DNA of 64,000 nucleotides from Poriferisodalis sp965208925 (GCF_965208925.1 NZ_OZ242364.1:2666001-2730000); one strand, 5' to 3'. Positions 34,493-42,924 are shown, numbered from the stretch's first letter. Numbers and translations: made by a program. Notes: a model not told the origin generated them from the sequence alone.

Positions 34493-35698
34493 ATGCCTGC
34501 CGACTACTACGAGCTGCTCGACGTAGGCCGCGATGCCAGCGAGAGCGAGCTCAAGCGCGCGTACCGGCAAAAAGCGCGTGAGCACCACCCTGATGCGAAC
34601 CCGGGCGACGCGCAGGCCGAGGCCCGCTTCAAAGAGATCAGCGAGGCGTATGCCGTGCTCTCTGATCCTGAGGCGCGCGCTCGGTATGACCGCTTCGGGC
34701 ATGAGGGCCTGCGGGGCGGCATGGGCGGCCCGGCTTTCGACTTCGACCTCAGTGACATCTTCGAGTCGTTCTTCGGGGGGAACCCCTTCGGCGGGGGCCG
34801 ATCCCGCCGCCCGTCAGGCCCGCCGCGTGGCGACGATCACGAGACGGTTGTCGATCTGGACTTCGCGGAAGCCGTCTTCGGCGTCGACCGGCCGATCGAC
34901 GTGCGGACACTGGTGTCATGTGACGATTGCGGCGGTTCGGGTGCCGCCGAGGGCACGTCGCCGACGGTGTGCGGTGTCTGCGAGGGCGTGGGGCAGGTGC
35001 GCCAGGTGCGCCAGAGCCTGTTGGGCCAGATGGTCACCGCTGCGCCCTGCGGCCGGTGCCGCGGGATCGGCGAGGAGATCGCCGATCCGTGCAGGTCCTG
35101 CCGGGGCGAAGGCCGCCGGGCTGAGCATGTGTCACTGGTCGTGCGGGTGCCGCCCGGAGTCGACTCGGGCGCGACGCTTCGCCTGGGCGGCCGCGGATCG
35201 GTGGGACCCCGCGGCGGTCCTGCTGGCGATCTGTACGTGCACCTGCGAGTCGCCGAATCCGACGCTTTCGTGCGGCAGGGCGACAGCCTGGTGGCCGAGC
35301 TGCCGGTGACGATGCTGCAGGCTGCCCTGGGAGCAACGGTGACGTTCGAGACGCTGGACGGGCCGCGCGATCTGGCGGTGAAGGCCGGCACCCAGCCGAA
35401 CGACACCATCCGCCTGAACGGGCTGGGCGTGCCGCGCGCCAACGGGCGCGGGCGCGGCGACCTGCATGTGGTGGTGCGGGTGGACATCCCGAAAAAGCTG
35501 TCGAAATCGGAGGCGGCCAAGCTGAGAGACGTCGCCAGCGAACGTGGCGAACAGGTGGACGGGATCGTCGCGGATCGGTCCGCGCCGGCCGAGTCGCACG
35601 ATCGTCAACGAGCACGTGTCGAGGCTCGGGCTGATCGATCCAAGGCGCGGGGCAGCACGGAAGCCCGGCAACGTCGCGCACGTCGCGGCAAGGGCTGA
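34493..35698 (+). CDS. dnaJ: Chaperone DnaJ (type I, with zinc-finger domain)
   Basis: A 401-residue Hsp40. The J domain (2-66) has HPD at 32-34, then comes a Gly/Phe linker (FFGGNPFGGG), four CxxCxGxG-type repeats (CDDCGGSG, CGVCEGVG, CGRCRGIG, CRSCRGEG) and two beta-barrel substrate domains. The C-terminal 50 residues are basic and disordered (RSKARGSTEARQRRARRGKG), longer than in most DnaJ proteins. It stimulates DnaK ATPase and delivers clients. The pairing with hrcA identifies it as the DnaJ2-type copy of actinobacteria. Confidence 0.95.
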   Translation: MPADYYELLDVGRDASESELKRAYRQKAREHHPDANPGDAQAEARFKEISEAYAVLSDPEARARYDRFGHEGLRGGMGGPAFDFDLSDIFESFFGGNPFGGGRSRRPSGPPRGDDHETVVDLDFAEAVFGVDRPIDVRTLVSCDDCGGSGAAEGTSPTVCGVCEGVGQVRQVRQSLLGQMVTAAPCGRCRGIGEEIADPCRSCRGEGRRAEHVSLVVRVPPGVDSGATLRLGGRGSVGPRGGPAGDLYVHLRVAESDAFVRQGDSLVAELPVTMLQAALGATVTFETLDGPRDLAVKAGTQPNDTIRLNGLGVPRANGRGRGDLHVVVRVDIPKKLSKSEAAKLRDVASERGEQVDGIVADRSAPAESHDRQRARVEARADRSKARGSTEARQRRARRGKG

Positions 35699-35699
35699 C

Positions 35700-35990
35700 A
35701 TGTCCGTCGACCGCCGGCACATCGACGCGCTGGTGGGGGAGCGGCTGCGGGCAGTGCGCAAACGGCGGCGCATGACGCTGGCGCAGGTCGAGGCGGCCTC
35801 CGACGGCGAGTTCCGAACGTCGGTGCTGGGCGCCTATGAGCGCGGCGAACGGGGTTTGGCGGTGAACCGGCTGCTGCGCTTGGCACAGCTCTACGGAGTG
35901 GCGCCTGCCGAGCTGCTGCCCGATGGCGATCAGGACAGCGGCCAAGTCCCGGGGACGTCGCCGCGCTACCCACCCGATTCAGTGCTGTGA
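35700..35990 (+). CDS. Small XRE-family helix-turn-helix regulator
   Basis: A 96-residue protein that is almost entirely one Cro/C1-type HTH domain: LRAVRKRRRMTLAQVEAAS, then LGAYERGERGLAVNRLLRLAQLYGV. The tail is short and Pro-rich. The ATG starts 1 bp after the dnaJ stop, and its stop overlaps the hemW start by 4 bp (GTGA), so it is made from the dnaJ-hemW transcript. The second helix with SVLGAYERGER resembles BldD-like actinobacterial regulators, but the target is unknown. The longer frame inside dnaJ is rejected. Confidence 0.8.
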   Translation: MSVDRRHIDALVGERLRAVRKRRRMTLAQVEAASDGEFRTSVLGAYERGERGLAVNRLLRLAQLYGVAPAELLPDGDQDSGQVPGTSPRYPPDSVL

Positions 35991-37078
35991 CCGAGCTTGA
36001 TTGCGCGCCGCCCGCCTTCGGCGTCTATTGCCATGTCCCGTTCTGCACGCACCGCTGCGACTACTGCGCGTTCGCGACCTGGACCGATCGCAGCCACCTC
36101 ATCGGCGACTACATGGCGAGCTGCCGCCGGCAGGCTCAGGAGCTGGCTGACGGCATGCCGCCGGTGACCTCGGTGTTCTTCGGTGGCGGTACGCCGAACC
36201 TGGTGCCGCCCTCGTTGCTCGGCGATTTGTTGGCGGAGCTGCCCCTGGCACGGGGCGCCGAGATCACAGTGGAGTGCAATCCAGACTTGGTCACGCCGGA
36301 ACAGATGCAGGCATACCGGGATTTGAGCGTGAATCGCATCAGCCTCGGCGTGCAATCCGCTGTTCCCCATGTGCTCGACGCGCTGGGCCGTCGCCATGAT
36401 CCGCAGATGGTGGCGGCATCGGTCGACGCTGTCCGGCGGGCCTGCATCGGCCAGCTCAACCTCGACCTGATCTACGGCGCGCCGACTGAGTCGTTGACCG
36501 ACTGGAAGCGCACTCTGGTCGAGGCCATCGATCTGGGGCCCGACCACCTGAGCGTGTACGGCCTGACGCCCGAGCCCGGAACACCGCTCGGCGACGACCC
36601 GTCACGACATCCCGATGACGACGAGATGGCCGACAAGTACCTGCTCGCCGACGAACTGCTCTCCCGCGCGGGCTACGAGATCTACGAGATCTCCAACTGG
36701 GCTCGGCCCGGTGCGCAATGCCGGCACAACCTGCTGTATTGGCAGCAGGGCTCCTACGCGGGCATCGGCTGTGCCGCGCACAGCCATCGCGGTGGGCGCC
36801 GCTTCTGGAGCGTTCGCACACCTGAGCGGTTCATCGCGGCGATCTCGGCCGGCACCCCACCCATGGCAGGCAGCGAGGAGTTAGGACCTGACGAGCGCCG
36901 TGTGGAGGCCTTGCAGCTTGCGCTGCGCACGTCGATCGGTGTCCCCGCCGGTGCGGTGCCCGATGAGGTGGAGCATCTGCTGGAACCTGCCGCCGGGGGC
37001 CGCCTCAGGCTGACCGCGCGAGGGCGTCTCCTGGCCAACGAGGTGGCCGTGAGGCTCGGCCTTCCTTCCGAGCAGTAG
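35987..37078 (+). CDS. hemW: HemW-type radical SAM heme chaperone (formerly HemN-like)
   Basis: A 363-residue radical SAM protein with Cys20, Cys24 and Cys27 in CTHRCDYC for the [4Fe-4S] cluster, the SAM motif FFGGGTPN (about 64-71), and ISLGVQS. It lacks the additional N-terminal cysteine pattern of oxygen-independent coproporphyrinogen dehydrogenase, which fits HemW, a heme-binding insertase. lepA-hemW-hrcA-dnaJ linkage is widespread; here hemW has moved to the end of the cluster. GTG start overlaps the regulator stop by 4 bp. Confidence 0.9.
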   Translation: MTELDCAPPAFGVYCHVPFCTHRCDYCAFATWTDRSHLIGDYMASCRRQAQELADGMPPVTSVFFGGGTPNLVPPSLLGDLLAELPLARGAEITVECNPDLVTPEQMQAYRDLSVNRISLGVQSAVPHVLDALGRRHDPQMVAASVDAVRRACIGQLNLDLIYGAPTESLTDWKRTLVEAIDLGPDHLSVYGLTPEPGTPLGDDPSRHPDDDEMADKYLLADELLSRAGYEIYEISNWARPGAQCRHNLLYWQQGSYAGIGCAAHSHRGGRRFWSVRTPERFIAAISAGTPPMAGSEELGPDERRVEALQLALRTSIGVPAGAVPDEVEHLLEPAAGGRLRLTARGRLLANEVAVRLGLPSEQ

Positions 37079-37081
37079 GAG

Positions 37082-37172
37082 GCTGAGCCGGCAGGCGAAG
37101 CCGTGGCCCGAGCGGCCCGTGAGCGAAGCGAACCTGAGCGGGGAGTGCTGGGCTGAGCCGGGAGGCGAAGCC
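37082..37172 (-). repeat. Dispersed extragenic repeat, copy B (inverted), plus partial second unit
   Basis: The 37082-37145 core is the reverse-strand version of the family (reverse complement contains TCACGGGCCGCTCGGGCCAC). A partial second unit, GGCTGAGCCGGGAGGCGAAG at 37151-37170, repeats the first part. The element fills the gap between the convergent hemW and TadG-like stops. Confidence 0.75.
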
Positions 37173-37182
37173 GCACATGCGG

Positions 37183-37626
37183 TCAACCCGACAGCCGGAC
37201 GCGCCCGATCGCCTCTGCGGCGACCGACCGGCTCGCTTGCCCGTTGACCTTCCCGATCAAGCCGATGACCCGCCGTGCCGAACCCTGCACCGACACGCGC
37301 ACGGCTGCCGGGCCCACCGCGCTGACTGCCACCGAGACGGATCCGGGCTCGAACACCGCCGACAACCGCTCCTGCGTCGTCTGCAGGCTCCACGGCCCCA
37401 GCCGCCGGAGCCGGGAAGGGGAGAGGCGGTAGGACCCGTGATGGCGAAGCGAGGATTCGTCGAGGCCCAGCGAGACGAGGTCGTTCGCGAGCGAAGACGC
37501 TGCTGCTTGTGCTTCGCGTTGCGCCAGGAATGCAGCCGTGCTGTCGATGGCGATGCTGGCCAGCAGTGCCACGATCAGCACGCCGGCTGGCACGAGCAGC
37601 AGTGCCGAGCCGCGTTCACTGCCCAC
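37183..37626 (-). CDS. TadG-like pilus-associated membrane protein
   Basis: A 147-residue protein with an ERGSALLLVPAGVLIVALLASIAIDS start, the single N-terminal membrane anchor typical of TadE/TadG proteins, followed by a small extracytoplasmic beta-rich domain. GTG start at 37626 chosen because it directly precedes the ERGSA segment; it overlaps the upstream gene by 11 bp. Last gene of the pilus operon, next to repeat copy B. The role in Flp pilus assembly is inferred from operon and topology. Confidence 0.7.
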   Translation of the reverse strand: MGSERGSALLLVPAGVLIVALLASIAIDSTAAFLAQREAQAAASSLANDLVSLGLDESSLRHHGSYRLSPSRLRRLGPWSLQTTQERLSAVFEPGSVSVAVSAVGPAAVRVSVQGSARRVIGLIGKVNGQASRSVAAEAIGRVRLSG

Positions 37627-38080
37627 AGGGCGCTCGCCCGCTGAGGCCGTGCCGGAAGGGATCGACGGTCTCGCTGGCGCGAGCGCCAACCGTCACGGGC
37701 GACCATCCGCCGCCGAGCAGAGCCAAGCGGGGGACCTCCCGCGTGGCCTCGAACGTCACCTGCTCGCAGCGGTGCAACCGGGCAGCGCCGACCGGCAGCA
37801 CCGATGCCTCGCCGCTCAGCCGATAGCCGGACATTGCCCGCGTGCCGGCGGCAACCGCTGCGTCAACGGCATCGCCGGAGCGAGGCCCGCGATGCTCGAC
37901 GAATGTCCGCGTTGCCTCACGGGCGCCGGCGACTGCGGTGATCTTGGCGTCCAGCGCTGCGGCTGCCTGGGCGAACATCAGCGTGCCCCCGACGAAGACG
38001 AGCACGATGAACGGCAGCACCTCGGCCCCGACGACGCCGGAAGCGTCATGGCGGGCGCGTTTGGGGGCGAACTGCCTCAT
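37616..38080 (-). CDS. TadE-like pilus-associated membrane protein
   Basis: A 154-residue protein with one N-terminal membrane helix (about 17-40, VVGAEVLPFIVLVFVGGTLMFAQAA) followed by an extracytoplasmic domain with a pair of cysteine-free beta segments; one Cys near residue 104. The ATG is 2 bp after the stop of the preceding gene. The TadE-like assignment rests on topology and position between TadB/TadC and the TadG-like gene; sequence similarity to classical TadE is weak. Confidence 0.65.
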   Translation of the reverse strand: MRQFAPKRARHDASGVVGAEVLPFIVLVFVGGTLMFAQAAAALDAKITAVAGAREATRTFVEHRGPRSGDAVDAAVAAGTRAMSGYRLSGEASVLPVGAARLHRCEQVTFEATREVPRLALLGGGWSPVTVGARASETVDPFRHGLSGRAPCGQ

Positions 38081-38082
38081 GG

Positions 38083-38493
38083 TCAACCAGCGAAGCGAGC
38101 CAGCTCGCGCCGCACCTCGAACCGGCGCTCGATGTGCTGCAGGCCGACCAGCGCAGAGGCATCGAAGAGGACCGTCGGCGGCCTCGCTGCCAACTCCAGA
38201 GCGACGGTCTCGGTGGTGGTGCTCCAGCGGAGTAGCTCGATGTCCACTGCAGCGCCGATGCTCGAGCGCAGCCACCGCTCAGCATCGGCGATTGCCGCTG
38301 GGCTGCCACCGCCGAACGCTGCTCGGCGCGTCGCGTCATGGCCCACGGCCGTCAGAACCGAGGTGCTGTAGAAGTACACGGCAGCCTGGACCGCCAGCGT
38401 GAGAAACGTCAGATACGCCAAGACGGCCCACGGCAAGGCGACCAGGCCGGCGCCGCGCTCATCGCGGCTCGGGCTCGCATGCAGACGGTTCAC
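38083..38493 (-). CDS. TadE-like pilus-associated membrane protein
   Basis: A 136-residue protein opening with RDERGAGLVALPWAVLAYLTFLTLAVQAAVYFYS: a basic segment, then a single membrane helix, then AVGHDATRRAA, the TadE-like arrangement. GTG start (38493) overlaps the stop of the pilin-like gene in a GTGA. The long frame upstream is out of frame with the pilin-like gene and rejected. Probably a minor pseudopilin. Confidence 0.7.
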   Translation of the reverse strand: MNRLHASPSRDERGAGLVALPWAVLAYLTFLTLAVQAAVYFYSTSVLTAVGHDATRRAAFGGGSPAAIADAERWLRSSIGAAVDIELLRWSTTTETVALELAARPPTVLFDASALVGLQHIERRFEVRRELARFAG

Positions 38494-38756
38494 TTGCCGA
38501 TCTTCGCTATCTCTGAGTTCGTCGTTTCCTCGGCGTTTTCCCAGAGCGTCTTGAAGCCGACCCACATGAGGGCGCCGAGCGAGGCGATGATCAGCACGGC
38601 GATCGCCGCCGAGATCACTCCCTCGCCTCGCTCGTCGTGCCTGGGCTCGCTGTGTCTGGCGCGCTTCCGAGCGGCCCCCGCAGCGGCGAGTGCAACGGCA
38701 CATGCCGCGCTGAGCACTGCCGCTATCGGAGTGGCGTACATCAGGCTGTCGTACAT
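38490..38756 (-). CDS. Flp-pilin-like protein with extra N-terminal membrane segment
   Basis: An 88-residue protein. Residues about 8-28 form a first hydrophobic helix, then a basic/acidic linker (RKRARHSEPRHDERGEG) leads into a second helix VISAAIAVLIIASLGALMWVGF, followed by a short acidic tail. The GEG-VIS junction looks like a type IVb prepilin cleavage site, but Glu at +5 is missing and the upstream helix is not normal for a prepilin leader. ATG start with AAAGGA Shine-Dalgarno. Small size and position after tadC favour a pilin; I am not certain. Confidence 0.6.
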   Translation of the reverse strand: MYDSLMYATPIAAVLSAACAVALAAAGAARKRARHSEPRHDERGEGVISAAIAVLIIASLGALMWVGFKTLWENAEETTNSEIAKIGK

Positions 38757-38779
38757 GGGTCTGTCCTTTCATTGCCGAC

Positions 38780-39505
38780 TCACAGCGCCGCATACCCGCT
38801 CAGTGCGTCGCTGAACGGGATCGCGAGCAGCACGCACCCGGGCACAAGCGCTGCAACGGTGACCGGTATCCACACCTGCTCGCTGCGACGCTCAATGTGG
38901 GCGATGAGGCGCCGGTGCGCCTCCATGCGCGCCGCGCGAGCCTCGTCTGACACCAGCGCGGCGACGTCAGTCGCATCCTCGTGCAGGGTGAGTACGCCGG
39001 CGAATCGGCGGATCGCGGCCGATCCGGCGTCGTCAGCCCATTCGGCCAGTGCCACCTCGACAGCTGCGCCTCCGGCGACGCGGGCGCCGACACGTTCCAA
39101 TCCCTCGGCACAGATGCCGTTCCCCCGCCGGGCAGCGGTGTCCAGGGCGCTGGTCAGCGACATACCGCTTGCGAGCAGCATGCCGATCTGCTCGGCCATG
39201 ATCGGCAGCTCCTCGGTGATCTGAGTTCGCCGCAACGCCGTCGATCGCCCGAGGCGGTACTCGGACGTGCCGTAGACAGCGGCAGCCACACCGAGCGCTC
39301 CGGCAAGCGCGAGCAGCAGTCTGACCCCCATGACTCCCAGTGCTGTGCCCGAAGCGACGAGGCCTGCTGCAGCACCGCCGACCTGCTGCAAGCGGAACTC
39401 GAACGGAGATCCGGCCATGCCGGCTTCGCGCAGCCGGGCTGCGAGTTCGGCATCGGCATTCGCCAGCATGGCGATGCGCCGCAGGCACGAAGTTGCAGCG
39501 GTCAC
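38780..39505 (-). CDS. tadC: Type II secretion F-domain protein, TadC-like
   Basis: A 241-residue inner-membrane platform protein with the T2SSF domain (ELPIMAEQIGMLLASGMSLTSALDTAARR, about 98-126) and helices at about 42-75 and at the C-terminus (VTVAALVPGCVLLAIPF). With TadB it forms the platform through which the TadA motor drives pilus growth. GTG start overlaps the tadB stop by 4 bp. Confidence 0.82.
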   Translation of the reverse strand: MTAATSCLRRIAMLANADAELAARLREAGMAGSPFEFRLQQVGGAAAGLVASGTALGVMGVRLLLALAGALGVAAAVYGTSEYRLGRSTALRRTQITEELPIMAEQIGMLLASGMSLTSALDTAARRGNGICAEGLERVGARVAGGAAVEVALAEWADDAGSAAIRRFAGVLTLHEDATDVAALVSDEARAARMEAHRRLIAHIERRSEQVWIPVTVAALVPGCVLLAIPFSDALSGYAAL

Positions 39506-40359
39506 TGCAGGAACACTCGCTTGCGCGCGGGGATCGCCATGATCCGCCCAGCCCACAGCCAGCAGCCGGCCACGGCGAGCACGCTGAACGCCACGAGCAG
39601 TTGGCCGTCGCCCGACTCGTAGGCCTGCCGCCCGCGCCCGATGCTCAGGCCGATCACAGCCATGAATGCAGGTACCGACGCGACGAAGCTGCGTGCGAAC
39701 CGGGCGCCGGCCTGCTTGGCACTGGCGTCGGATCGAGCAGCAGCCTCAGCGTGGGCCGCCTCGGCCAGCGCACGCAGTCGAGCGTCGATCCGCACGCCGC
39801 CGATCTGGTGTGCCGCCAGCAGCGTCTCGCAAACGGCGTCTGCGGTCGGGTCCGCGAGCGATGTCTTGAGAATGCGCAGCGAGGCCTCGAAGTCGGTGCT
39901 CAACGACCACGTGCGCGCCGCTTCGGAGAATGCTTGACGCATGCCAGGTGGGGCGTGCGTTCCCGCTGCGAACAGTGCGGCCGGGATCGACTGACCCCGG
40001 TGAGCCACCAGGATCCGGATCTCTGCGAGCAGTCGCGGCCACGCCTGCCACGAGCTGGCTGCGCGGCGACGGCGCCGTTGCGTTGCAGCGCATGGGGGAA
40101 TCGCTGCGCTGATCAGTGCCACGAGCGTGGGTGCTGCGACGCCGCCGAACAGCGTCCAAGCACCGATCCATCCCGTGACGCACGCAGCGGCGCCAGTCAG
40201 CACGCCACCGAGCAGGGTCGCCGAAGTCGGCGGAGATGTCGACGCTGTCCGGTGCACTGATACGCGTCGACGAGCGGCTCCGGTGACCGGGCCGCCGCCG
40301 GGCGTGGACAGCAGCCACACACCCGCAGCGCCGGCCGCGATGAATGCAATCGCGGTCAT
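39502..40359 (-). CDS. tadB: Type II secretion F-domain protein, TadB-like
   Basis: A 285-residue membrane protein with paired N-terminal helices (1-20 and about 48-85), the cytoplasmic T2SSF helical domain (WPRLLAEIRILVAHRGQSIPAALFAAG, about 107-133) and two C-terminal helices. Partner of TadC in the pilus platform. ATG overlaps the tadA stop by 4 bp. Confidence 0.83.
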   Translation of the reverse strand: MTAIAFIAAGAAGVWLLSTPGGGPVTGAARRRVSVHRTASTSPPTSATLLGGVLTGAAACVTGWIGAWTLFGGVAAPTLVALISAAIPPCAATQRRRRRAASSWQAWPRLLAEIRILVAHRGQSIPAALFAAGTHAPPGMRQAFSEAARTWSLSTDFEASLRILKTSLADPTADAVCETLLAAHQIGGVRIDARLRALAEAAHAEAAARSDASAKQAGARFARSFVASVPAFMAVIGLSIGRGRQAYESGDGQLLVAFSVLAVAGCWLWAGRIMAIPARKRVFLQ

Positions 40360-41648
40360 GCCGGCGCACCCGCTTCTTGCCCGCCGGGCGCTGGCATCTC
40401 CATTCCGGCCGCCGCGAACCGTGACGCCACCCGCCCCGAGACGCCCGAGGTTCTCTGAGCGGGCTGGCCGTGATCCCTCGGTGCATAGAGCGGCGTCGTG
40501 TCGAACGAGATGCTTCGGTCGCCGTTGGGCTCTTCTACCGCGACGACCTCGGTGACCTCCACGCCAGCGGGACCGCGCCGCAGGTGCACCACGATGTCGA
40601 TCGATTCGGCCACGAGCTGGGTGATCGCCGTCGCAGGCATCTCACCCATGTCCGGGGCGAGCTGGCACATGAGCCGCAGCCGGCTGAGCGCCTGGCGTGC
40701 GGATCCCGCGTGGATGGTCGCGTAGCCGGTGACCCCGCTGGAGAGCGTCAGCAGCAAGGGCACCGCCTCGCGGTCCCGCACCTCGCCCACGATGGCCACA
40801 TCCGGCGCCATCCTCAGGAAGCCGGCCACCAGGCGCCGCAGGTCCACGGGCGCTCGCTCAGTCCGGCCCGGCCGCGTCTGCATCCCCGCAACGTTGGGCA
40901 GCGGGATGTCGAGTTCGAACACCTCTTCGGCGGTGACCACCCGCAGGCGCGGGTCGAGTTCGGCAGCGCAGCAACCCAGCAGCGTCGTCTTGCCGCTGCC
41001 GGGTGCGCCTGCGAACAGGATCGACAGCCGGGCGCGCACGGCACCGCGCAGGAACTCGGCGATCTCACCGGTCAGCGTCCCGACCGCCGTCAGGTCATTC
41101 AGATTCGAGAAGGAGATCCCGGTGAACTTGCGGATGTTGAAGATCAGGTGACCGTCGCGGCCGATGTCGGGATGGACGATGTGCAGGCGGGCGCCGTTGT
41201 CGAGCTGCGCATCCTGCAATCCCTCGCTGGGATCCAGCTTGCGATGGGATGCCGTCGCGTCATCGATGATTCTCGTGAGAGTGCGGCGGACGTGCTCATC
41301 ATCGTGGAACGACTCGCCGTGCTGACCGCTCGGACCGCGGTGGCGCTTGACGAAGATCTCATGGGGCGCGTTGACCATGATCTCCCAGACATCGGCGTCG
41401 GCCAGCGGCGCTTCGAGCGGTCCGTATCCGAGCAGGTTGCGCACCGTCCGGTGGGCAAGGGCGTCGGCGTCGTCGATCGCATGGTCGTGAACGCCGCTCT
41501 TGAAGCCGAGATTCCAGCGCCGGATCTCCTCGTGAGCGAGACCGGTGACTGCCCGAACCGCGCCGGGCGCACGCGGGTCCAAGCCGCTGTGACGGGCGCG
41601 TTCCGATACCGACCGTTCGATCTCAGCGAGGACCGCCGGATCGGTCAT
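40356..41648 (-). CDS. tadA: TadA/CpaF-type secretion ATPase
   Basis: A 430-residue hexameric GspE/VirB11-type ATPase. Walker A GAPGSGKT at 214-221, Asp box near 239-248, Walker B VAIVGEVRD (about 284-292) and the His box TIHAGS (311-316) are all present. The N-terminal CpaF domain begins about residue 60 (GYGPLEAPLADADVWEIMVN). It powers assembly of Flp-type pili. ATG overlaps the SAF gene stop by 4 bp. Confidence 0.93.
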   Translation of the reverse strand: MTDPAVLAEIERSVSERARHSGLDPRAPGAVRAVTGLAHEEIRRWNLGFKSGVHDHAIDDADALAHRTVRNLLGYGPLEAPLADADVWEIMVNAPHEIFVKRHRGPSGQHGESFHDDEHVRRTLTRIIDDATASHRKLDPSEGLQDAQLDNGARLHIVHPDIGRDGHLIFNIRKFTGISFSNLNDLTAVGTLTGEIAEFLRGAVRARLSILFAGAPGSGKTTLLGCCAAELDPRLRVVTAEEVFELDIPLPNVAGMQTRPGRTERAPVDLRRLVAGFLRMAPDVAIVGEVRDREAVPLLLTLSSGVTGYATIHAGSARQALSRLRLMCQLAPDMGEMPATAITQLVAESIDIVVHLRRGPAGVEVTEVVAVEEPNGDRSISFDTTPLYAPRDHGQPAQRTSGVSGRVASRFAAAGMEMPAPGGQEAGAPA

Positions 41649-42373
41649 GGCGCGACCTGCGTCGGAGCCCCCCAGGGCCGGATCAAGGTGATCGCATCGG
41701 CATCGGCGGCTGCGGCAACCGAGACGGCGGCGGCGCGGTCGCGCACCTGCAGGGTGACGGTGATCATGTCCGATGGCTGCGGGGCAGCAGCGAGGTCATC
41801 CACGTCAAGCACGAGGGCGTCGGCAGCTACCAGACCTAGCGCCTGCGGGTCGGCTGGGGCCGCGAGATTGCGATCCGTGGCGACGACGTCGACTCGTTCG
41901 CCGGCTGCGATCAGTCCGTTGAGGGCCCCGGGGCGATCGAGCTCAACAGCTACGGCGTAGCCCGCGACTCGATCGGTCGCTGCCCGGCGCGTGCCGATGT
42001 CACCCCGGGTCAGCAACTCCCCGGCGTGAATGGCTTCGAGCACCAGGCTGCCCACCACGTCACTGCCGTCACCATCGCCGAAGACGGTTGCTTCGATCTC
42101 GGCCGGCAAGCGGACGGAGACCCAGGCGACATCTGCCGGTTCGATCACCCTGCCCGGGGCGAGGCGCGTCCGTGCGACGACATAGCTGGTCTCGGGCCCA
42201 GCAGCTGAGCGCTCGAACGCCCACCACATGCCGAGCGCTGCAACGCCGCACAGGACCCCACCCGCGATGACGCGTGGGCGAAGCGATGATCGGCCACCGC
42301 CGCTGCGGCGGCTCGCGGCAGGTGCGGGCGGCAGGGCCCGATGACCGGTTTGCGACGGCGGATCCGTGGGCAC
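41645..42373 (-). CDS. CpaB/RcpC-like SAF-domain protein
   Basis: A 242-residue protein. A Pro/Arg-rich N-terminus is followed by one membrane helix (about 34-52), then an SAF domain (SYVVARTRLAPGRVIEPADVAW, about 63-84) and a second beta-rich part. SAF/CpaB proteins are Tad accessory factors on the outer face of the membrane. First gene of the pilus operon; GTG start at 42373. No secretin partner is expected in a one-membrane cell. Confidence 0.75.
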   Translation of the reverse strand: MPTDPPSQTGHRALPPAPAASRRSGGGRSSLRPRVIAGGVLCGVAALGMWWAFERSAAGPETSYVVARTRLAPGRVIEPADVAWVSVRLPAEIEATVFGDGDGSDVVGSLVLEAIHAGELLTRGDIGTRRAATDRVAGYAVAVELDRPGALNGLIAAGERVDVVATDRNLAAPADPQALGLVAADALVLDVDDLAAAPQPSDMITVTLQVRDRAAAVSVAAAADADAITLIRPWGAPTQVAP

Positions 42374-42589
42374 GCTGGAGACTTAACCACGTTCACATGA
42401 AGTCACCAAATAATTATCAAAAGTTCAGCAAACTTACTCAGTGGGTCGCAGAGATATGACGGTATAGCGCGTAATATCAATGATTGATGTCGAAATGCAC
42501 GTTGGCCACCGGTACGCGCACTAGCGTTGGCCCGCAGGGATCGATTACGTCCCTCGAGCGCCAACAGCCGACCGACTGCGAGGTGCGAG
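42374..42589. promoter_or_regulatory. AT-rich divergent regulatory region (pilus operon / HTH gene)
   Basis: An AT-rich stretch at about 42396-42490 in otherwise GC-rich DNA. It holds two small palindromes, AAGTT-5nt-AACTT (42421-42435) and ATCAAT-G-ATTGAT (42476-42488). TAATAT (42472-42477) and TAGCGT (42522-42527) are -10 candidates toward the HTH gene. A GATAAT-like box on the minus strand and TTAAGT (42381-42386), 7 nt from the GTG at 42373, are candidates toward the pilus operon. Confidence 0.45.
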
Positions 42590-42913
42590 ATGGCTGAGGA
42601 GCCGACCGAATCAGGCGACGACGGTGCAGCAGACGAAGAACTGCATCAGGTTCCCTACGACGAGATCATCTGGCTGTCCACGCTGAAGGCCGCAGACCGC
42701 ATGGGCATCACCACCCGCACGCTGTACCGCTTCATCGACCGGGGCGACCTGCCGGCGTACCGGTTCGGACGGGTCATCCGGCTGCGGCTGAGCGACGTGG
42801 ACAGGTTCATCGAGGAATGCAGAGTCGAGCCGGGAAGCCTTGAGCATCTCTACCCCGAAGCCCGCGCGGACGATCCCGACGAAGACGACCCAGACGACCC
42901 AGCAGCCGGGTAG
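42590..42913 (+). CDS. Excisionase/BldC-type helix-turn-helix protein
   Basis: A 107-residue protein with an acidic N-terminus, a MerR/excisionase-like winged HTH (about 28-75: LSTLKAADRMGITTRTLYRFIDRGDLP, then AYRFGRVIRLRLSDVDRFIEE) and a strongly acidic tail. Such single-domain proteins bind direct repeats and act as regulators (BldC) or as excisionases; no integrase is nearby, so a regulator is likelier. ATG 42590 with GAGGTG upstream; the TTG at 42527 would overlap a promoter hexamer. It may control the divergent pilus operon. Confidence 0.8.
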   Translation: MAEEPTESGDDGAADEELHQVPYDEIIWLSTLKAADRMGITTRTLYRFIDRGDLPAYRFGRVIRLRLSDVDRFIEECRVEPGSLEHLYPEARADDPDEDDPDDPAAG

Positions 42914-42924
42914 GTCGACGGCGC

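Noticed and set aside
42590..42913. Phage or integrative-element excisionase
   Set aside because: No integrase, attachment site or phage gene nearby; the HTH is also the BldC-type regulator fold.
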